DNA of 64,000 nt. Source: Alphaproteobacteria bacterium (GTDB lineage Bacteria; Pseudomonadota; Alphaproteobacteria; GCA-016699305). Positions 50,211-59,753 of this stretch are shown piece after piece (position 1 is the stretch's first letter; the number at the start of each line of letters is the position of its first letter). Below the pieces are notes generated by a model. That model did not search any database and had not been told where the DNA came from. It saw only the letters and a list, made by a program, of their open reading frames with translations. The translations under genes were made by a program, and so were the position numbers. The stretch is taken from contig CP064970.1 of assembly GCA_016699305.1 (NCBI GenBank), positions 992,001 to 1,056,000 of the forward strand, read 5' to 3'.

Positions 50211-51200
50211 ATGCGATTTGAAAAAGCCGAAGACTTGCTGAACCTTGCCTTTGCCATGCAATCGAGCGCCGATGGCGTTTCGCTGGCCGACATTGAGCAG
50301 ATGTTCGAGGTTTCGCGCCGGACAGCCATGCGCATGTGGGACGCCGTGGTGCGGGTTTATCCGCAGACGGAGGAGAAGACCGATGCCTGCCGTATCAAGC
50401 GCTGGCGCATTCCTTCTGCGACAAATGGGCGACATTTGGCCCTGACGCCCGACGAACTGGCGACCCTCGACATGGCCGCCAAGGCCTTTAACGGGCGCGG
50501 GCTGCGCCTTCAGGCCAAAGCACTGCGCTCCCTGTGCGGCAAGATCAAAAGTTTTCAGAAGTGCGAAGCATCACGCCGGATTGAGCCAGACCTTGAGGCT
50601 TTGATTGAGGCCGAAGGCCTAGCTGCACGTCCAGGCCCGCGGCCCAAGATCAAGGTCGAGCATCTTCATGCCCTACGCGAAGCGATCAAGGCCTGCCAGA
50701 TCGTCGAGATTCTCTATCGTGGCAAGGGAAAGAAAGAGGCTGAGGTCAAACGGGTTGCACCTTATGGGTTCCTCTACGGCCACCGGCATTATCTCGTCGG
50801 CGGCGGCACGGAGAAGGGGCGCGAAACCTCTCGCTACCACTTCATCCTTTCGCAGATCGAAGATGTCACCATCACAAAGCAGGGCTTCCGCCGCGATCCT
50901 GCCTTCAACATTCAAAGCTATGCCGAGGAATCCTTTGGCATCTGGAAGGAAAAGCCTGTCGAAGTCGTTTGGAAATTCACGCCGCGCGCCGCTGAGGCCG
51001 CCCGTGATTTCGTGTTCCATCCAAGCCAAAAAATCAGCGAAGGCAAAGACGGCTCCATGACCGTTCGCTTCAAGGCAGGCGGCATGCTGGAAATGGCTTG
51101 GCATCTCTATATGTGGGGCGATCAGGTCGAAGTCGTCAAACCCGCCGCGCTGCGCAAAATGGTAAACAGTCACGCGCGGAAGTGGGAAGGCTTGCCCTAG
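50211..51200 (+). CDS. WYL-domain transcriptional regulator, 329 aa
   Basis: An N-terminal winged helix (LADIEQMFEVSRRTAMRMWD) is followed by a WYL domain (residues 150-240, with EILYRGKGKKEAEVKRVAPY and GRETSRYHFILSQIEDV) and a C-terminal WCX-like extension. WYL proteins of this size (BrxR, CapW and relatives) bind nucleic-acid ligands and often control phage-defence genes. Here it lies near, but not next to, the Mod/Res operon, and just before a cysteine-rich gene. ATG 50211 starts the helix-turn-helix directly. Confidence 0.85.
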   Translation: MRFEKAEDLLNLAFAMQSSADGVSLADIEQMFEVSRRTAMRMWDAVVRVYPQTEEKTDACRIKRWRIPSATNGRHLALTPDELATLDMAAKAFNGRGLRLQAKALRSLCGKIKSFQKCEASRRIEPDLEALIEAEGLAARPGPRPKIKVEHLHALREAIKACQIVEILYRGKGKKEAEVKRVAPYGFLYGHRHYLVGGGTEKGRETSRYHFILSQIEDVTITKQGFRRDPAFNIQSYAEESFGIWKEKPVEVVWKFTPRAAEAARDFVFHPSQKISEGKDGSMTVRFKAGGMLEMAWHLYMWGDQVEVVKPAALRKMVNSHARKWEGLP

Positions 51201-51221
51201 GTGATCGTAAACGAGGTTTAA

Positions 51222-52127
51222 ATGTGTAACGCCTATAATCATCCATCATACTGTACCTGTGGTTGGGGTGGATGGACTTCTTTTGCCCGCCCATCAGATA
51301 AGGCCGGCAACGCCGCTGTAAATTTTTGGCGGTCTGCGTGGTCTTCGGGCCGGTTGGCAAGATACGAAACTTACACATGCCCCAATTACACTTGCTGGAT
51401 ATGCGGTGCCAAGGTGTTCTTCTATCACTCTCCTTTCGGCGGGCGCGTTTTCTTTGACGAACTTGGGCCGCCTTGGCCTCGCCATGCTTGTTTCGCAAAA
51501 ACCGATTCCGCTTTTATCAAAGCCCCAGAGCCATCTGGCTATATTCTTCCAAGCGCAGCCCCTGCCTTTTGTCCCGCCGCCTGGAGTCGAGACGGATGGG
51601 ATCCAATCGAAATTATCTCGTCCGCTCTTAGTGACAAGAAAGAGGATCAAGATTTTTATATGCTAGAAGTGCGCCGCGTCGCTGCGGCAGAGGGAACCTT
51701 GTGTCTAGGCGCGCACCTCAAGAAAAACATTGCGCGCGATACGCCTGTTTTTCTTAGAGAAACAGATATGATTGGCGTTTATGAAATCGATTATCTTGAC
51801 GCCGAAAACCTAAACGGTTCCGGCGAGCGTCTCAAAGCCTATCAAAACGCGAATAGCGCGGCGGCTTATGAATATTGGCAGTTGGCAACCCTGGATAATG
51901 ATCCCAAAGCGCAGAACTATGTCGCTATGCTTTTGCTTTTTTACACGCCTTTCAGATTTCTTAAAGGCGTTTCCGTTGATGACGCTCCGTCTATCATGGA
52001 GGCCAGATATTGGCTTGAAAAGGCAGCTAGCGGAAACGCCATTGAGGCTGTTTGTAATTTGAAAAGGCTCAATGAAAGACAAATGGAAGGGAAACCGTTC
52101 TTCCGCTCGGAATATCAGTTGGATTGA
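51222..52127 (+). CDS. Cysteine-rich protein with Sel1-like C-terminus, 301 aa
   Basis: The N-terminus MCNAYNHPSYCTCGWGGW has C-x4-H-x3-C-x-C, and a second site follows (YTCPNYTCWICGAKVFFYHS, then GGRVFFDELGPPWPRHAC). Both look like zinc sites. Residues 205-285 hold Sel1-type helical pairs (YWLEKAASGNAIEAVCNL). I have seen the CGWGG and VFFDELGPPWPxH patterns in uncharacterised bacterial proteins but cannot name a function. It lies 21 bp after the WYL gene. Confidence 0.65.
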   Translation: MCNAYNHPSYCTCGWGGWTSFARPSDKAGNAAVNFWRSAWSSGRLARYETYTCPNYTCWICGAKVFFYHSPFGGRVFFDELGPPWPRHACFAKTDSAFIKAPEPSGYILPSAAPAFCPAAWSRDGWDPIEIISSALSDKKEDQDFYMLEVRRVAAAEGTLCLGAHLKKNIARDTPVFLRETDMIGVYEIDYLDAENLNGSGERLKAYQNANSAAAYEYWQLATLDNDPKAQNYVAMLLLFYTPFRFLKGVSVDDAPSIMEARYWLEKAASGNAIEAVCNLKRLNERQMEGKPFFRSEYQLD

Positions 52128-52406
52128 GCCTGCTATGGGAGGGGCGAACAACCGCTCTTGGGCCCACGTCATTAAGGGGTAAGGTTGATAAAAGGTTTCT
52201 CTATCGTTTTCATCCAACCGCGCCCGATCTTTTGGTCGCAATATACGGTAAACAACATCTTTATTAAGGTTCAATTCTTGCCCCTGAATTAACGCAAAGG
52301 TAAGGAAGTATGCGGCAATATCCCCTTGGGTAAGTGCGTCCTTTTGGTGAAACGGGCGGCGCTTGCCGCGTGGGGAAAACGTTTCGTTTCAAGCGATTGG
52401 GCGGGG

Positions 52407-55400
52407 ATGACCGAGGGCACCAAAACACAGCTGAACAAACCATGGTTGCTTGCGACTACGGCGCTGTGCAGCCTCGTGGTGTTTGCGGCGCAGGCGGCAA
52501 CCCCCGCACCCAGAACGCTGCCGCAAGGCGGATCAGTCGTCGCCGGAAACGCAGGCATCAGCACGTCCGGCGCAAACATGACCGTGAACCAGAGCAGCAG
52601 CTCGGCGGTTATCAACTGGAACAAGTTCGACGTTGGGTCACAGGCGAAGGTGCAGTTTAATCAGCCTGACGCGTCCTCGCGCACGCTGAACCGTGTTTTG
52701 TCGAGCGACCCGTCACAGATTTACGGGCAAGTGACGGCGAACGGTCAGCTTTATTTTGTGAACCCCAACGGCGTGATCGTCGGGCAGGGGGCAAGGATCG
52801 AGGCGGGCTCCATCACCGCGACCACGATGGACATCGGCAACGATGCCTTCATGGCGGGAGCGAATAGCTTCAGCCGAGGCTCGGCCACAGGCGAGATCGT
52901 CAACCAAGGAACGCTTGCCGCCGCGCCTAAAGGTTATGTCGCGCTGATCGGCGCAAAGGTTACAAACAAAGGCACCATCACCGCCCCGCAAGGCCAAGTG
53001 GCTATGGCGGCAGGGGACAAGGTCACCTTGCCCGTCACAGGCAGCGGCCTGATCGGCATCGAAGTTGATGCGGCCTCTGTTCAAACGGCTATCACGAATG
53101 AAGGCACGATCACCGCGCCTGATGGCAGTGTCTATATCAAAGCCGAAACCGCCAGCAGCCTTGGTGCGCAGATTGTCAACAAGGGCACGATCACGGCCAA
53201 GAATGTGGCCATGCAATCGGCCAGTGGCAGCGTGACAACCTCGGCGGCCAGCGTAATCGCTGCTGATAATGTAACCGCGCGCGCTAAAGTCTTGGATATT
53301 GATGGCTCTGTTCGGACCTTTGGCGATACGGCGCAAATTGGGCTTTATGCTGGGTATCTGAGCCTGCGCGGAAGTCTAGAGGCTCAAAACGCAAACGGAA
53401 CCGGCGGCGCGATTGAAGCCGTCGGCACGCAAGAAACCAACCTGTTTGGTGCAAAGCTGACCGCCAGCGGCATGAATGGCGGCGGGACGATCAAGATCGG
53501 CGGAGATGCGCAGGGCAGCGGCACGTTGCAACGTTCGGCGCAGACGACGGTTGATAAAGCGACAACACTCAAAGCCAGCGCATTGGCGACAGGCGATGGC
53601 GGGACGGTGATTGTCTGGTCGGACGGTAAGACCAGCTTCGCCGGTTCGATCGAAGCCACGTCCGCAACTGGTAAAGGCGGCAACGCCGAAGTGTCCGGTA
53701 AGGTGAAGCTCAGCTATCAAGGCTATGCCGACCTGCGGGGCGCGAGCGGGACGGCGGGCACATTGCTGCTCGATCCAACAGACTTTACGGTCGCGGCCTC
53801 AGGCGGTGACATGACCGGCGCGGCGTTGTCGGCGCAGCTCGAAGGCGCGAACGTGACGTTGCTTTCCAGTAATGGCAGCAGCGGTACAGCAGGAAATATC
53901 AATATCAACGACACGGTATCGTGGAGCTCTGCGTTCGGCCTTACGCTTAGCGCGGCTGCGGACATCAATATCAATGCCGCGATTACGACAAGCACAGGCT
54001 TGTTGACGCTGACAACGGGCAGCGCAAGCTATAGTACTTATGTAAATGCAAACGTCACAGCGAACAGAATCGTATCGACCTATGACACGATTCTGGTTAA
54101 GGCTGAAACAGCAACAGTCGAATTAACGGGCAGTAGTCCAGCTTTGACGATCGCGGGAACCAGCTATACGTTGATCAACAATCTCTCTAGCTGCAACTCA
54201 ATGACATTGTCAGGAGCTTATGCTCTCAACGCCAATATCGGAACAGCAACGGTTCCGATTGGATCCAGCGCAACGCCTTTTACCGGAAAGATCAATGGCC
54301 TTGGCCACACGGTTACAGTCAACATAACGGCCAGCGGCGATAATACAGGTTTGTTTGGATATGCTTCGCTTGCCTCGATCAAGAATATAGGTGTGAGCGG
54401 CAGCGTGTCGGCGACAACGACAAGTTACACGGGTGCTCTTGTCGGGTATAGTGTGAATAGTACGATTTTGAACAGCTGGTCGACGGCAACCGTTCACGGG
54501 CAGAATTACGTTGGCGGGCTTGTCGGCCAGAACACGGCCAATACCAGTAAAACCGCGTCAATCATCATGAGCTATGCCAAGGGCGCGGTGACGTCAGAAA
54601 CGGGCAGCTATTATGTTGGCGGGTTGGTCGGCGAAAATCTGGGAACAGCCAGCGGCAGCAGTGCTGTTGTAACATCAAGCTACGCCATCGGAGCCGTCAC
54701 GGGCACAAACTATGTAGGCGGCTTGATCGGTTATAATTACAGCAATACCAGTGGTACGGCACCAATTACATCCAGCTATGCGACAGGGAATGTTACTGCT
54801 GACTATTATGCCGGTGGTCTTATCGGCTATAACTATGGGCAGTCCAGCGGTAACGCTTCGATCAATTCCAGCTATGCGACAGGGGCGGTCGGCAGTGCCG
54901 CAGCGCAATATGCCGGCGGTCTTATCGGGTGGAATAATACAAACAACGGTACGGCTTCGATCGAGCTTAGCTATGCGACGGGCGCGGTGCAGGGGGCGTA
55001 TTATCTTGGCGGTCTTGTCGGGTATAATTATGGGAATAGCAGCGGTACGGCTTCGATCGCGAATAGCTATGCAACGGGTTCCGTCACAGGCGATGCTGGC
55101 GGACAGGCAACAGGCGGTCTTGTCGGCTGGAATAAAATCAACAGCGGTACTGCGCCGATAACGGCCAGTTATGCCGTCGGCGCGGTTAGTGGCGGGACCT
55201 ATGTAGGCGGATTGACGGGCTTGAATAGTGGCACGGTGACCAGCAGCTATTGGGACACGCAAACAACAGGACAGGCGACAAGCACAAGCGGTACAGGCAT
55301 GACAACGGCCCAGCTTAAGTCAGCTTTGCCGTCGGGATTTAGTGCGGCCGTTTGGCGTATATCCGCCGGAACATCCTATCCTGACTTGTTGTGGAAAGGG

Positions 55401-57863
55401 ATTCCGCAACAAGTGATTTCCGGTACGATCGGCAGCGTGCTTGCAGGGCAAACGATCCAGCTTGTCCTGAATGGTGCGGTTCTGGGGTCGGCACTAACAA
55501 ACGCAAGCGGCGCGTTTACAATTAGCGTCAGTTCGGGCGCGGTTGGAGCCGGATCGTCCGTATTGCTCTATGCCGATAACAGCAGCTTTACTGGAACATA
55601 TGTGGGTGTCGGGACAGGCGGCGATATGACGGGGCTGGCGCTTGGTTCAGGCGGGGTGAAGGTGACGGGCGCTGCGGCGACGGCGCTGGACGTGACGGCT
55701 TTGATGAAAAGCGCGGTTGGCGGTTTGACGGATAGTGATATTCTTTATACGACGGCAAGCTCCAGTGTCACGGTTGGTGGCAACTTGGCGGTGACGGCAT
55801 TTGGCGTGGTCAGCCAGACAGATGCCTTGATTGTATCGGGAACGACCAGCGTTTCCGCGACGGGCTCTGCTCTGGCTTTCACGAACGCGGCGAACAGTCT
55901 GACCGGAACGGTAAGCGTTGCGGCAGCACAGTCTATTTCGATCACGAACAATCGCGCGACCTCTTTGGGCGCAATAACGGCCAGCGGCGATATCCTTGTT
56001 CGCGCGAACGGATCGATTGCGATCGAGAGTGGATCGGTTCTGACGTCGAGTGCTGGCGGAATTGATCTTGTGGCTTCCGGCGATCATTTCATAAATAACG
56101 GAACAGGTGCGGCGTTGTCCGCAGCGACAAGCTGGCATATCTATACGGCAAGCCCGACGGGCAATACGCTTGATGGTTTGAGTTATAATTACAGTCAATA
56201 TGGCGCTTCTTATGGCGACACGTTGCTTGGAACCGGAAACGGTCTGATTTATGCGTCCAGTTTGGCCACAACGCAGGTTAGTGTAACGGGGGCAATAAGC
56301 AAGGTTTATGACGCGGCGGACACTGCGACAGTCGGGCTTGCAGACGTTGCTCTGACGACGACGGGGTTGAGCGGGGCGACTTATACTTACTCGGTTGGCG
56401 CGGCCTCGTATGACAGCAAAAATGTAGGAACGGGCAAAACGGTTACAGCGGCGGTTACGCTGACGGGAATTACAGAGGCGACCGGACAGGCCGTGTACGG
56501 ATTTACATCCAGCCTGTCAGGTAGTGGCGCGGTTGGTGAGATCACAGCCAAAACCCTGACTGTGACTGGCACAACGGTTTCTGGCAAGGTATATAACGGC
56601 GACACGGTGGCGACGGTGAATGTCGGCAGTGCGGCGCTGGCTGGGGTTGTCGGCGTGGATGCGGTGAGCCTCGGGACGGGCAGTGCGGTTGGGGCGTTTG
56701 CGGATAAGAATGTTGGAACGGGCAAGAGCGTCACAGCTAGCGGGTTCACCATCACGGGCACGGATGCGGGGAACTATACGCTGGCCCAGCCGACGGGGCT
56801 GAGCGCGGACGTCACAGCGAAGACAATCACCGTAACGGGCGTGATGGCTGCTACAAAAACCTATGACACGACCGCGGCGGCGAGCCTGAATGTGGGAAGC
56901 GCGACCTTATCCGGCGTCTATGGGAGCGATGTTGTGGGGCTGGATGCGTCTGGTGCGAGTGGGGTGTTTGCGGATAAAAATGTAGGCACAGGAAAAGGCG
57001 TTACAGTTACGGCTTTGGCTTTGAATGGGGCGGATGCCGGCAATTATGTGTTGACGCAGCCCACCGGCGTTCAAGGCACGATTAACAAAGCAAACCTAAC
57101 GGTCACGGGCGTAACGGCAGGCGACAAAGTCTATGACGGATCCTTGGCAACCAGCGTGGATGCGACGGGGGCCGTCTTGTCAGGTGTTTTGGGCACGGAC
57201 GCGGTTTCCTTGATTACGATCGGCGCAAGCGCGGCGTTTGCCGATAAGAATGCGGGAACGAACAAGAGCGTCAATGTCTATGGCCTGGCGTTAACGGGCG
57301 TAGATGCCGCGAATTACGATGTCGCGACCATCGGCGTTGTTGCAGATATTTCGCGTAAGGACCTAACCTATCAAGTGGCGAATGCCACGACGAATAAGGG
57401 TCAGATTCAGCTGGGGGCCGTCACCTTTTCCGGGTTGGTTGGGGGAGACTCGGTTGGTGCTGTTAGTGAACTGGTCGATGCAGGTGGAAATGTTGTTTCG
57501 GTCAGCGCGTCTATACCGGCTGGGACCTATACGCAACGCGTGGCTTCGCTGACGGGGGGGCATGCTGCAAATTACCATTTGCAACAGACCGGAAGCACGT
57601 TTGGAACGCTTGTTGTTGGTCATGCCGTACATTCGGTCTCAGACGAAAAGCTCAACATGATGAATCTTTTGGGCATGTGGTATGATAAAGAACGTAAAAC
57701 ACAAGAGAAACCGTATGACCTGCAAGGCTTGCAGGTGCAGGAGTTCTTGTTGGAAAAAGGGCGGCAGATAGAGCTGATCCGTATCCCAAACGGGCCTAAA
57801 GGAAAGAAAATTAGAATCCAAAAGCTCGCGCAAAACACTTCCAGCCGAGCGTCTGCTCAATAA
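52407..57863 (+). CDS. Two-partner-secretion exoprotein with GLUG and MBG/YDG repeats, 1818 aa
   Basis: ATG 52407 starts a signal peptide (KPWLLATTALCSLVVFAAQA). Residues 38-160 are the haemagglutinin-activity (TPS) domain with INWNKFDVG (69-77) and NPNGVIVG (119-126). A beta-helix follows. GLUG-type repeats (YVGGLVGYN) lie at about 670-950, and MBG/YDG repeats (KVYDG, then ADKNVGTGK) at about 1290-1650. The C-terminus is basic. It should be exported by a TpsB pore, but no TpsB gene is in the window. Probable role is adhesion. The IS30 element inserted 23 bp after its stop leaves it intact. Confidence 0.88.
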   Translation: MTEGTKTQLNKPWLLATTALCSLVVFAAQAATPAPRTLPQGGSVVAGNAGISTSGANMTVNQSSSSAVINWNKFDVGSQAKVQFNQPDASSRTLNRVLSSDPSQIYGQVTANGQLYFVNPNGVIVGQGARIEAGSITATTMDIGNDAFMAGANSFSRGSATGEIVNQGTLAAAPKGYVALIGAKVTNKGTITAPQGQVAMAAGDKVTLPVTGSGLIGIEVDAASVQTAITNEGTITAPDGSVYIKAETASSLGAQIVNKGTITAKNVAMQSASGSVTTSAASVIAADNVTARAKVLDIDGSVRTFGDTAQIGLYAGYLSLRGSLEAQNANGTGGAIEAVGTQETNLFGAKLTASGMNGGGTIKIGGDAQGSGTLQRSAQTTVDKATTLKASALATGDGGTVIVWSDGKTSFAGSIEATSATGKGGNAEVSGKVKLSYQGYADLRGASGTAGTLLLDPTDFTVAASGGDMTGAALSAQLEGANVTLLSSNGSSGTAGNININDTVSWSSAFGLTLSAAADININAAITTSTGLLTLTTGSASYSTYVNANVTANRIVSTYDTILVKAETATVELTGSSPALTIAGTSYTLINNLSSCNSMTLSGAYALNANIGTATVPIGSSATPFTGKINGLGHTVTVNITASGDNTGLFGYASLASIKNIGVSGSVSATTTSYTGALVGYSVNSTILNSWSTATVHGQNYVGGLVGQNTANTSKTASIIMSYAKGAVTSETGSYYVGGLVGENLGTASGSSAVVTSSYAIGAVTGTNYVGGLIGYNYSNTSGTAPITSSYATGNVTADYYAGGLIGYNYGQSSGNASINSSYATGAVGSAAAQYAGGLIGWNNTNNGTASIELSYATGAVQGAYYLGGLVGYNYGNSSGTASIANSYATGSVTGDAGGQATGGLVGWNKINSGTAPITASYAVGAVSGGTYVGGLTGLNSGTVTSSYWDTQTTGQATSTSGTGMTTAQLKSALPSGFSAAVWRISAGTSYPDLLWKGIPQQVISGTIGSVLAGQTIQLVLNGAVLGSALTNASGAFTISVSSGAVGAGSSVLLYADNSSFTGTYVGVGTGGDMTGLALGSGGVKVTGAAATALDVTALMKSAVGGLTDSDILYTTASSSVTVGGNLAVTAFGVVSQTDALIVSGTTSVSATGSALAFTNAANSLTGTVSVAAAQSISITNNRATSLGAITASGDILVRANGSIAIESGSVLTSSAGGIDLVASGDHFINNGTGAALSAATSWHIYTASPTGNTLDGLSYNYSQYGASYGDTLLGTGNGLIYASSLATTQVSVTGAISKVYDAADTATVGLADVALTTTGLSGATYTYSVGAASYDSKNVGTGKTVTAAVTLTGITEATGQAVYGFTSSLSGSGAVGEITAKTLTVTGTTVSGKVYNGDTVATVNVGSAALAGVVGVDAVSLGTGSAVGAFADKNVGTGKSVTASGFTITGTDAGNYTLAQPTGLSADVTAKTITVTGVMAATKTYDTTAAASLNVGSATLSGVYGSDVVGLDASGASGVFADKNVGTGKGVTVTALALNGADAGNYVLTQPTGVQGTINKANLTVTGVTAGDKVYDGSLATSVDATGAVLSGVLGTDAVSLITIGASAAFADKNAGTNKSVNVYGLALTGVDAANYDVATIGVVADISRKDLTYQVANATTNKGQIQLGAVTFSGLVGGDSVGAVSELVDAGGNVVSVSASIPAGTYTQRVASLTGGHAANYHLQQTGSTFGTLVVGHAVHSVSDEKLNMMNLLGMWYDKERKTQEKPYDLQGLQVQEFLLEKGRQIELIRIPNGPKGKKIRIQKLAQNTSSRASAQ
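54450..55260 (+). repeat. GLUG-motif coding repeats
   Basis: About eight tandem units of some 100 bp encode [SA]YATG[AN]V, then YxGGL[IV]GYN and SGTASI. Units differ mainly by synonymous or conservative changes. Such arrays can expand or contract by recombination. Confidence 0.75.
56280..57360 (+). repeat. MBG/YDG-domain coding repeats, period about 268 bp
   Basis: Four units begin near 56281, 56546, 56814 and 57081. Each encodes a start like LTVTGV, K[VT]Y[DN], AFADKNVGTGKSV and NY. The even period of about 89 residues matches the MBG (mostly bacterial glycine-rich) domain. Confidence 0.75.
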
Positions 57864-57886
57864 TAAAAGTACCGATTTTTATACTT

Positions 57887-58950
57887 CGCAGATTCAACTA
57901 GCCAGCGCATAAAAGTGGGAGCGTAAAGCTGATAACCTCTTGGCAAGCAAGAGGTTAAGCATGGCAAACTATCGAAGGCTGACGGCGGAAGACCGATGTC
58001 AGATATACGCCCTGAACAAGCAGGGCAGCACGCAGCAACAGATTGCCGACCATCTGGGCGTCAGCCAGAGCGCGGTCAGCCGAGAACTCGAGCGGAACAG
58101 CGGAGGCCGAGGCTATCGGTTCAAGCAAGCGCAAGAAAAAGCTTCGGCGCGGCAGGCGGTGCGGTCCAGGCCGCGCAAGCTGACGAAGGGCTTGCGGCGG
58201 CGGATCGAGACCAAGCTGCGTACGGCCCGTTGGTCGCCGGAACAGGTCAGCGGCTGGCTCGCCGAACAAGGCGTATCGCTCAGCCATGAACGCATCTATC
58301 AGATGATCTGGCAGGACAAGCGCGAGGGCGGCGAGCTCTGGAAGACCCTGAGGCGGCGCGGCAAGCGGTATAACAAACGCGCGGGAAAGACGGCAGGAAG
58401 AGGTCTGATTCCCAATAGAATCGACATATCAGAGCGTCCCACCGTGGTGGAGCACAAGAGCCGCGTGGGCGATTGGGAAGGCGATACGGTCGTGAGCGCG
58501 GGCCACAAAGGCGGCCTTCTGACACTTGTCGAGCGCAAAACGAAGCTGACAAAAATCGCCAAACTGCCACGCGCCACAGCAGTGGCCACACGCAAGGCAA
58601 CCGTGCGCAAGCTCGCCGCCATCAGCGAGCGCGTCCACACGATCACTTTCGACAACGGCAAAGAGTTTGCCGATCACCAGAACATGGCTTCTGCCTTGGG
58701 CGCGGACATCTTCTTTGCCAAGCCCTATCACGCTTGGGAACGCGGTCTGAATGAGAACACCAACGGCCTGATCCGCGACTTCTTCCCAAAGGGTACGGAC
58801 TTCTCTACAATCACCTCCGCCGAGGTTGCCAAGGTCGAACGTCTCCTTAACGATCGCCCGCGCAAGTCTCTCGGTTTCAAGTCACCAAAAGAGGTTTTTC
58901 TAGCCGCCGCGGCCCCGTAGAATTTTATGCGCTGGCTAGTTGAATCTGCG
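57887..58950. mobile_element. Complete IS30-family insertion sequence, 1064 bp
   Basis: Perfect 28-bp terminal inverted repeats lie at 57887-57914 and 58923-58950 (outer bases CGCAGATTCAACTAGCCAGC). The 3-bp sequence CTT occurs directly outside both ends (57884-57886 and 58951-58953) and fits a target duplication. One transposase gene fills the element. Perfect ends suggest recent insertion. Confidence 0.92.
57961..58920 (+). CDS. IS30-family transposase, 319 aa
   Basis: The N-terminal helix-turn-helix (QQIADHLGVSQSAVSRELER) is typical of IS30. The DDE triad segments are GDWEGDTVV, ITFDNGKEFADH and NENTNGLIRDFFPKG. ATG 57961 follows an AGAGG site; a TTG at 57940 would lie closer to the inverted repeat. 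The frame is intact, so the element may be active. Confidence 0.92.
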   Translation: MANYRRLTAEDRCQIYALNKQGSTQQQIADHLGVSQSAVSRELERNSGGRGYRFKQAQEKASARQAVRSRPRKLTKGLRRRIETKLRTARWSPEQVSGWLAEQGVSLSHERIYQMIWQDKREGGELWKTLRRRGKRYNKRAGKTAGRGLIPNRIDISERPTVVEHKSRVGDWEGDTVVSAGHKGGLLTLVERKTKLTKIAKLPRATAVATRKATVRKLAAISERVHTITFDNGKEFADHQNMASALGADIFFAKPYHAWERGLNENTNGLIRDFFPKGTDFSTITSAEVAKVERLLNDRPRKSLGFKSPKEVFLAAAAP

Positions 58951-59022
58951 CTTTGTTAAGTGTGCGCGCTCCAGATTTACGCGAAAAATTCAGCCCTTCA
59001 CAAAGACCCAAGGAGAAAGCCC

Positions 59023-59691
59023 ATGGTGCGTTTCGCCGGAATTTTGAAAAAGGTTATGCCGCTTGCTTTGATCGGCGCGATGGCCTTGGCTTCGGCGGCG
59101 CAGGCCAGCGAAGTGGACGGTTTCCGCTCGGCGCGTTTTGGGCAAAAGGAAAAAGAAGTGATCGCTGCGGCGGCCAAGGATCTGGGCGTGAAGGCCGATG
59201 CGATCAAGACAACGAAGGACGATTCTCTGAAAGTCACAGTTCTCTCCGCCAAGCTGCCGCGCTTCGCACCGGTTGAAACAGCCGCGACGGTTAATTATGT
59301 GATGGGCTATCAATGCAACTGTCTGATGCAGGTCAGCGTGTCGTGGGATCTTCCCGAAGGCAAGGATGTCGAATCCCGCAAAACCGCGATGCGCGGCGTT
59401 GGCGCGTTGGTTGGCAAGTTCCAAGCGCAGAAGTGGGGCAAGGATGAAACGGTTGTGAACCGTCTGCCCGGCGAAGCGAAGGAAGGCGAAGAAAGCACGA
59501 TCATCTTCTTTCGTGGCCAGAACAAGGACGGCGGCGCGATCACGCTCGCGGGCGCTCCGGTCAAGATGGAAAAGGGCAAGGCAGGCGAAGGCTTGGTTGC
59601 CAATATCGACAACATCAAGGGCGTTTCGTTGATCTATGAAAAGGACGTCGCGAAGCCCGACATTTACCGCGTGGATGTCAGCGGCTTCTAA
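59023..59691 (+). CDS. Periplasmic hypothetical protein, 222 aa
   Basis: A signal peptide (ILKKVMPLALIGAMALASAA, then QAS) predicts export. The mature protein is alpha/beta with GYQCNCLMQVSVSWDLPEGK in the middle and a C-terminal PDIYRVDVSGF. A strong AAGGAG site fixes the start at 59023. I do not recognise the family. The IS30 element ends 72 bp upstream and may have separated the gene from a former promoter. Confidence 0.65.
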   Translation: MVRFAGILKKVMPLALIGAMALASAAQASEVDGFRSARFGQKEKEVIAAAAKDLGVKADAIKTTKDDSLKVTVLSAKLPRFAPVETAATVNYVMGYQCNCLMQVSVSWDLPEGKDVESRKTAMRGVGALVGKFQAQKWGKDETVVNRLPGEAKEGEESTIIFFRGQNKDGGAITLAGAPVKMEKGKAGEGLVANIDNIKGVSLIYEKDVAKPDIYRVDVSGF

Positions 59692-59753
59692 TCTGTTGAC
59701 GTAAAAACCATCGTGAACGATCGCTGTGAAAAGCCGTATCGACCTAGGTTGCG

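Noticed and set aside
51810..52274. A 154-codon minus-strand frame at the end of the Sel1-like gene
   Set aside because: Part lies over a recognisable plus-strand Sel1 region, and no family resemblance was found; a short real remnant beyond 52130 cannot be excluded.
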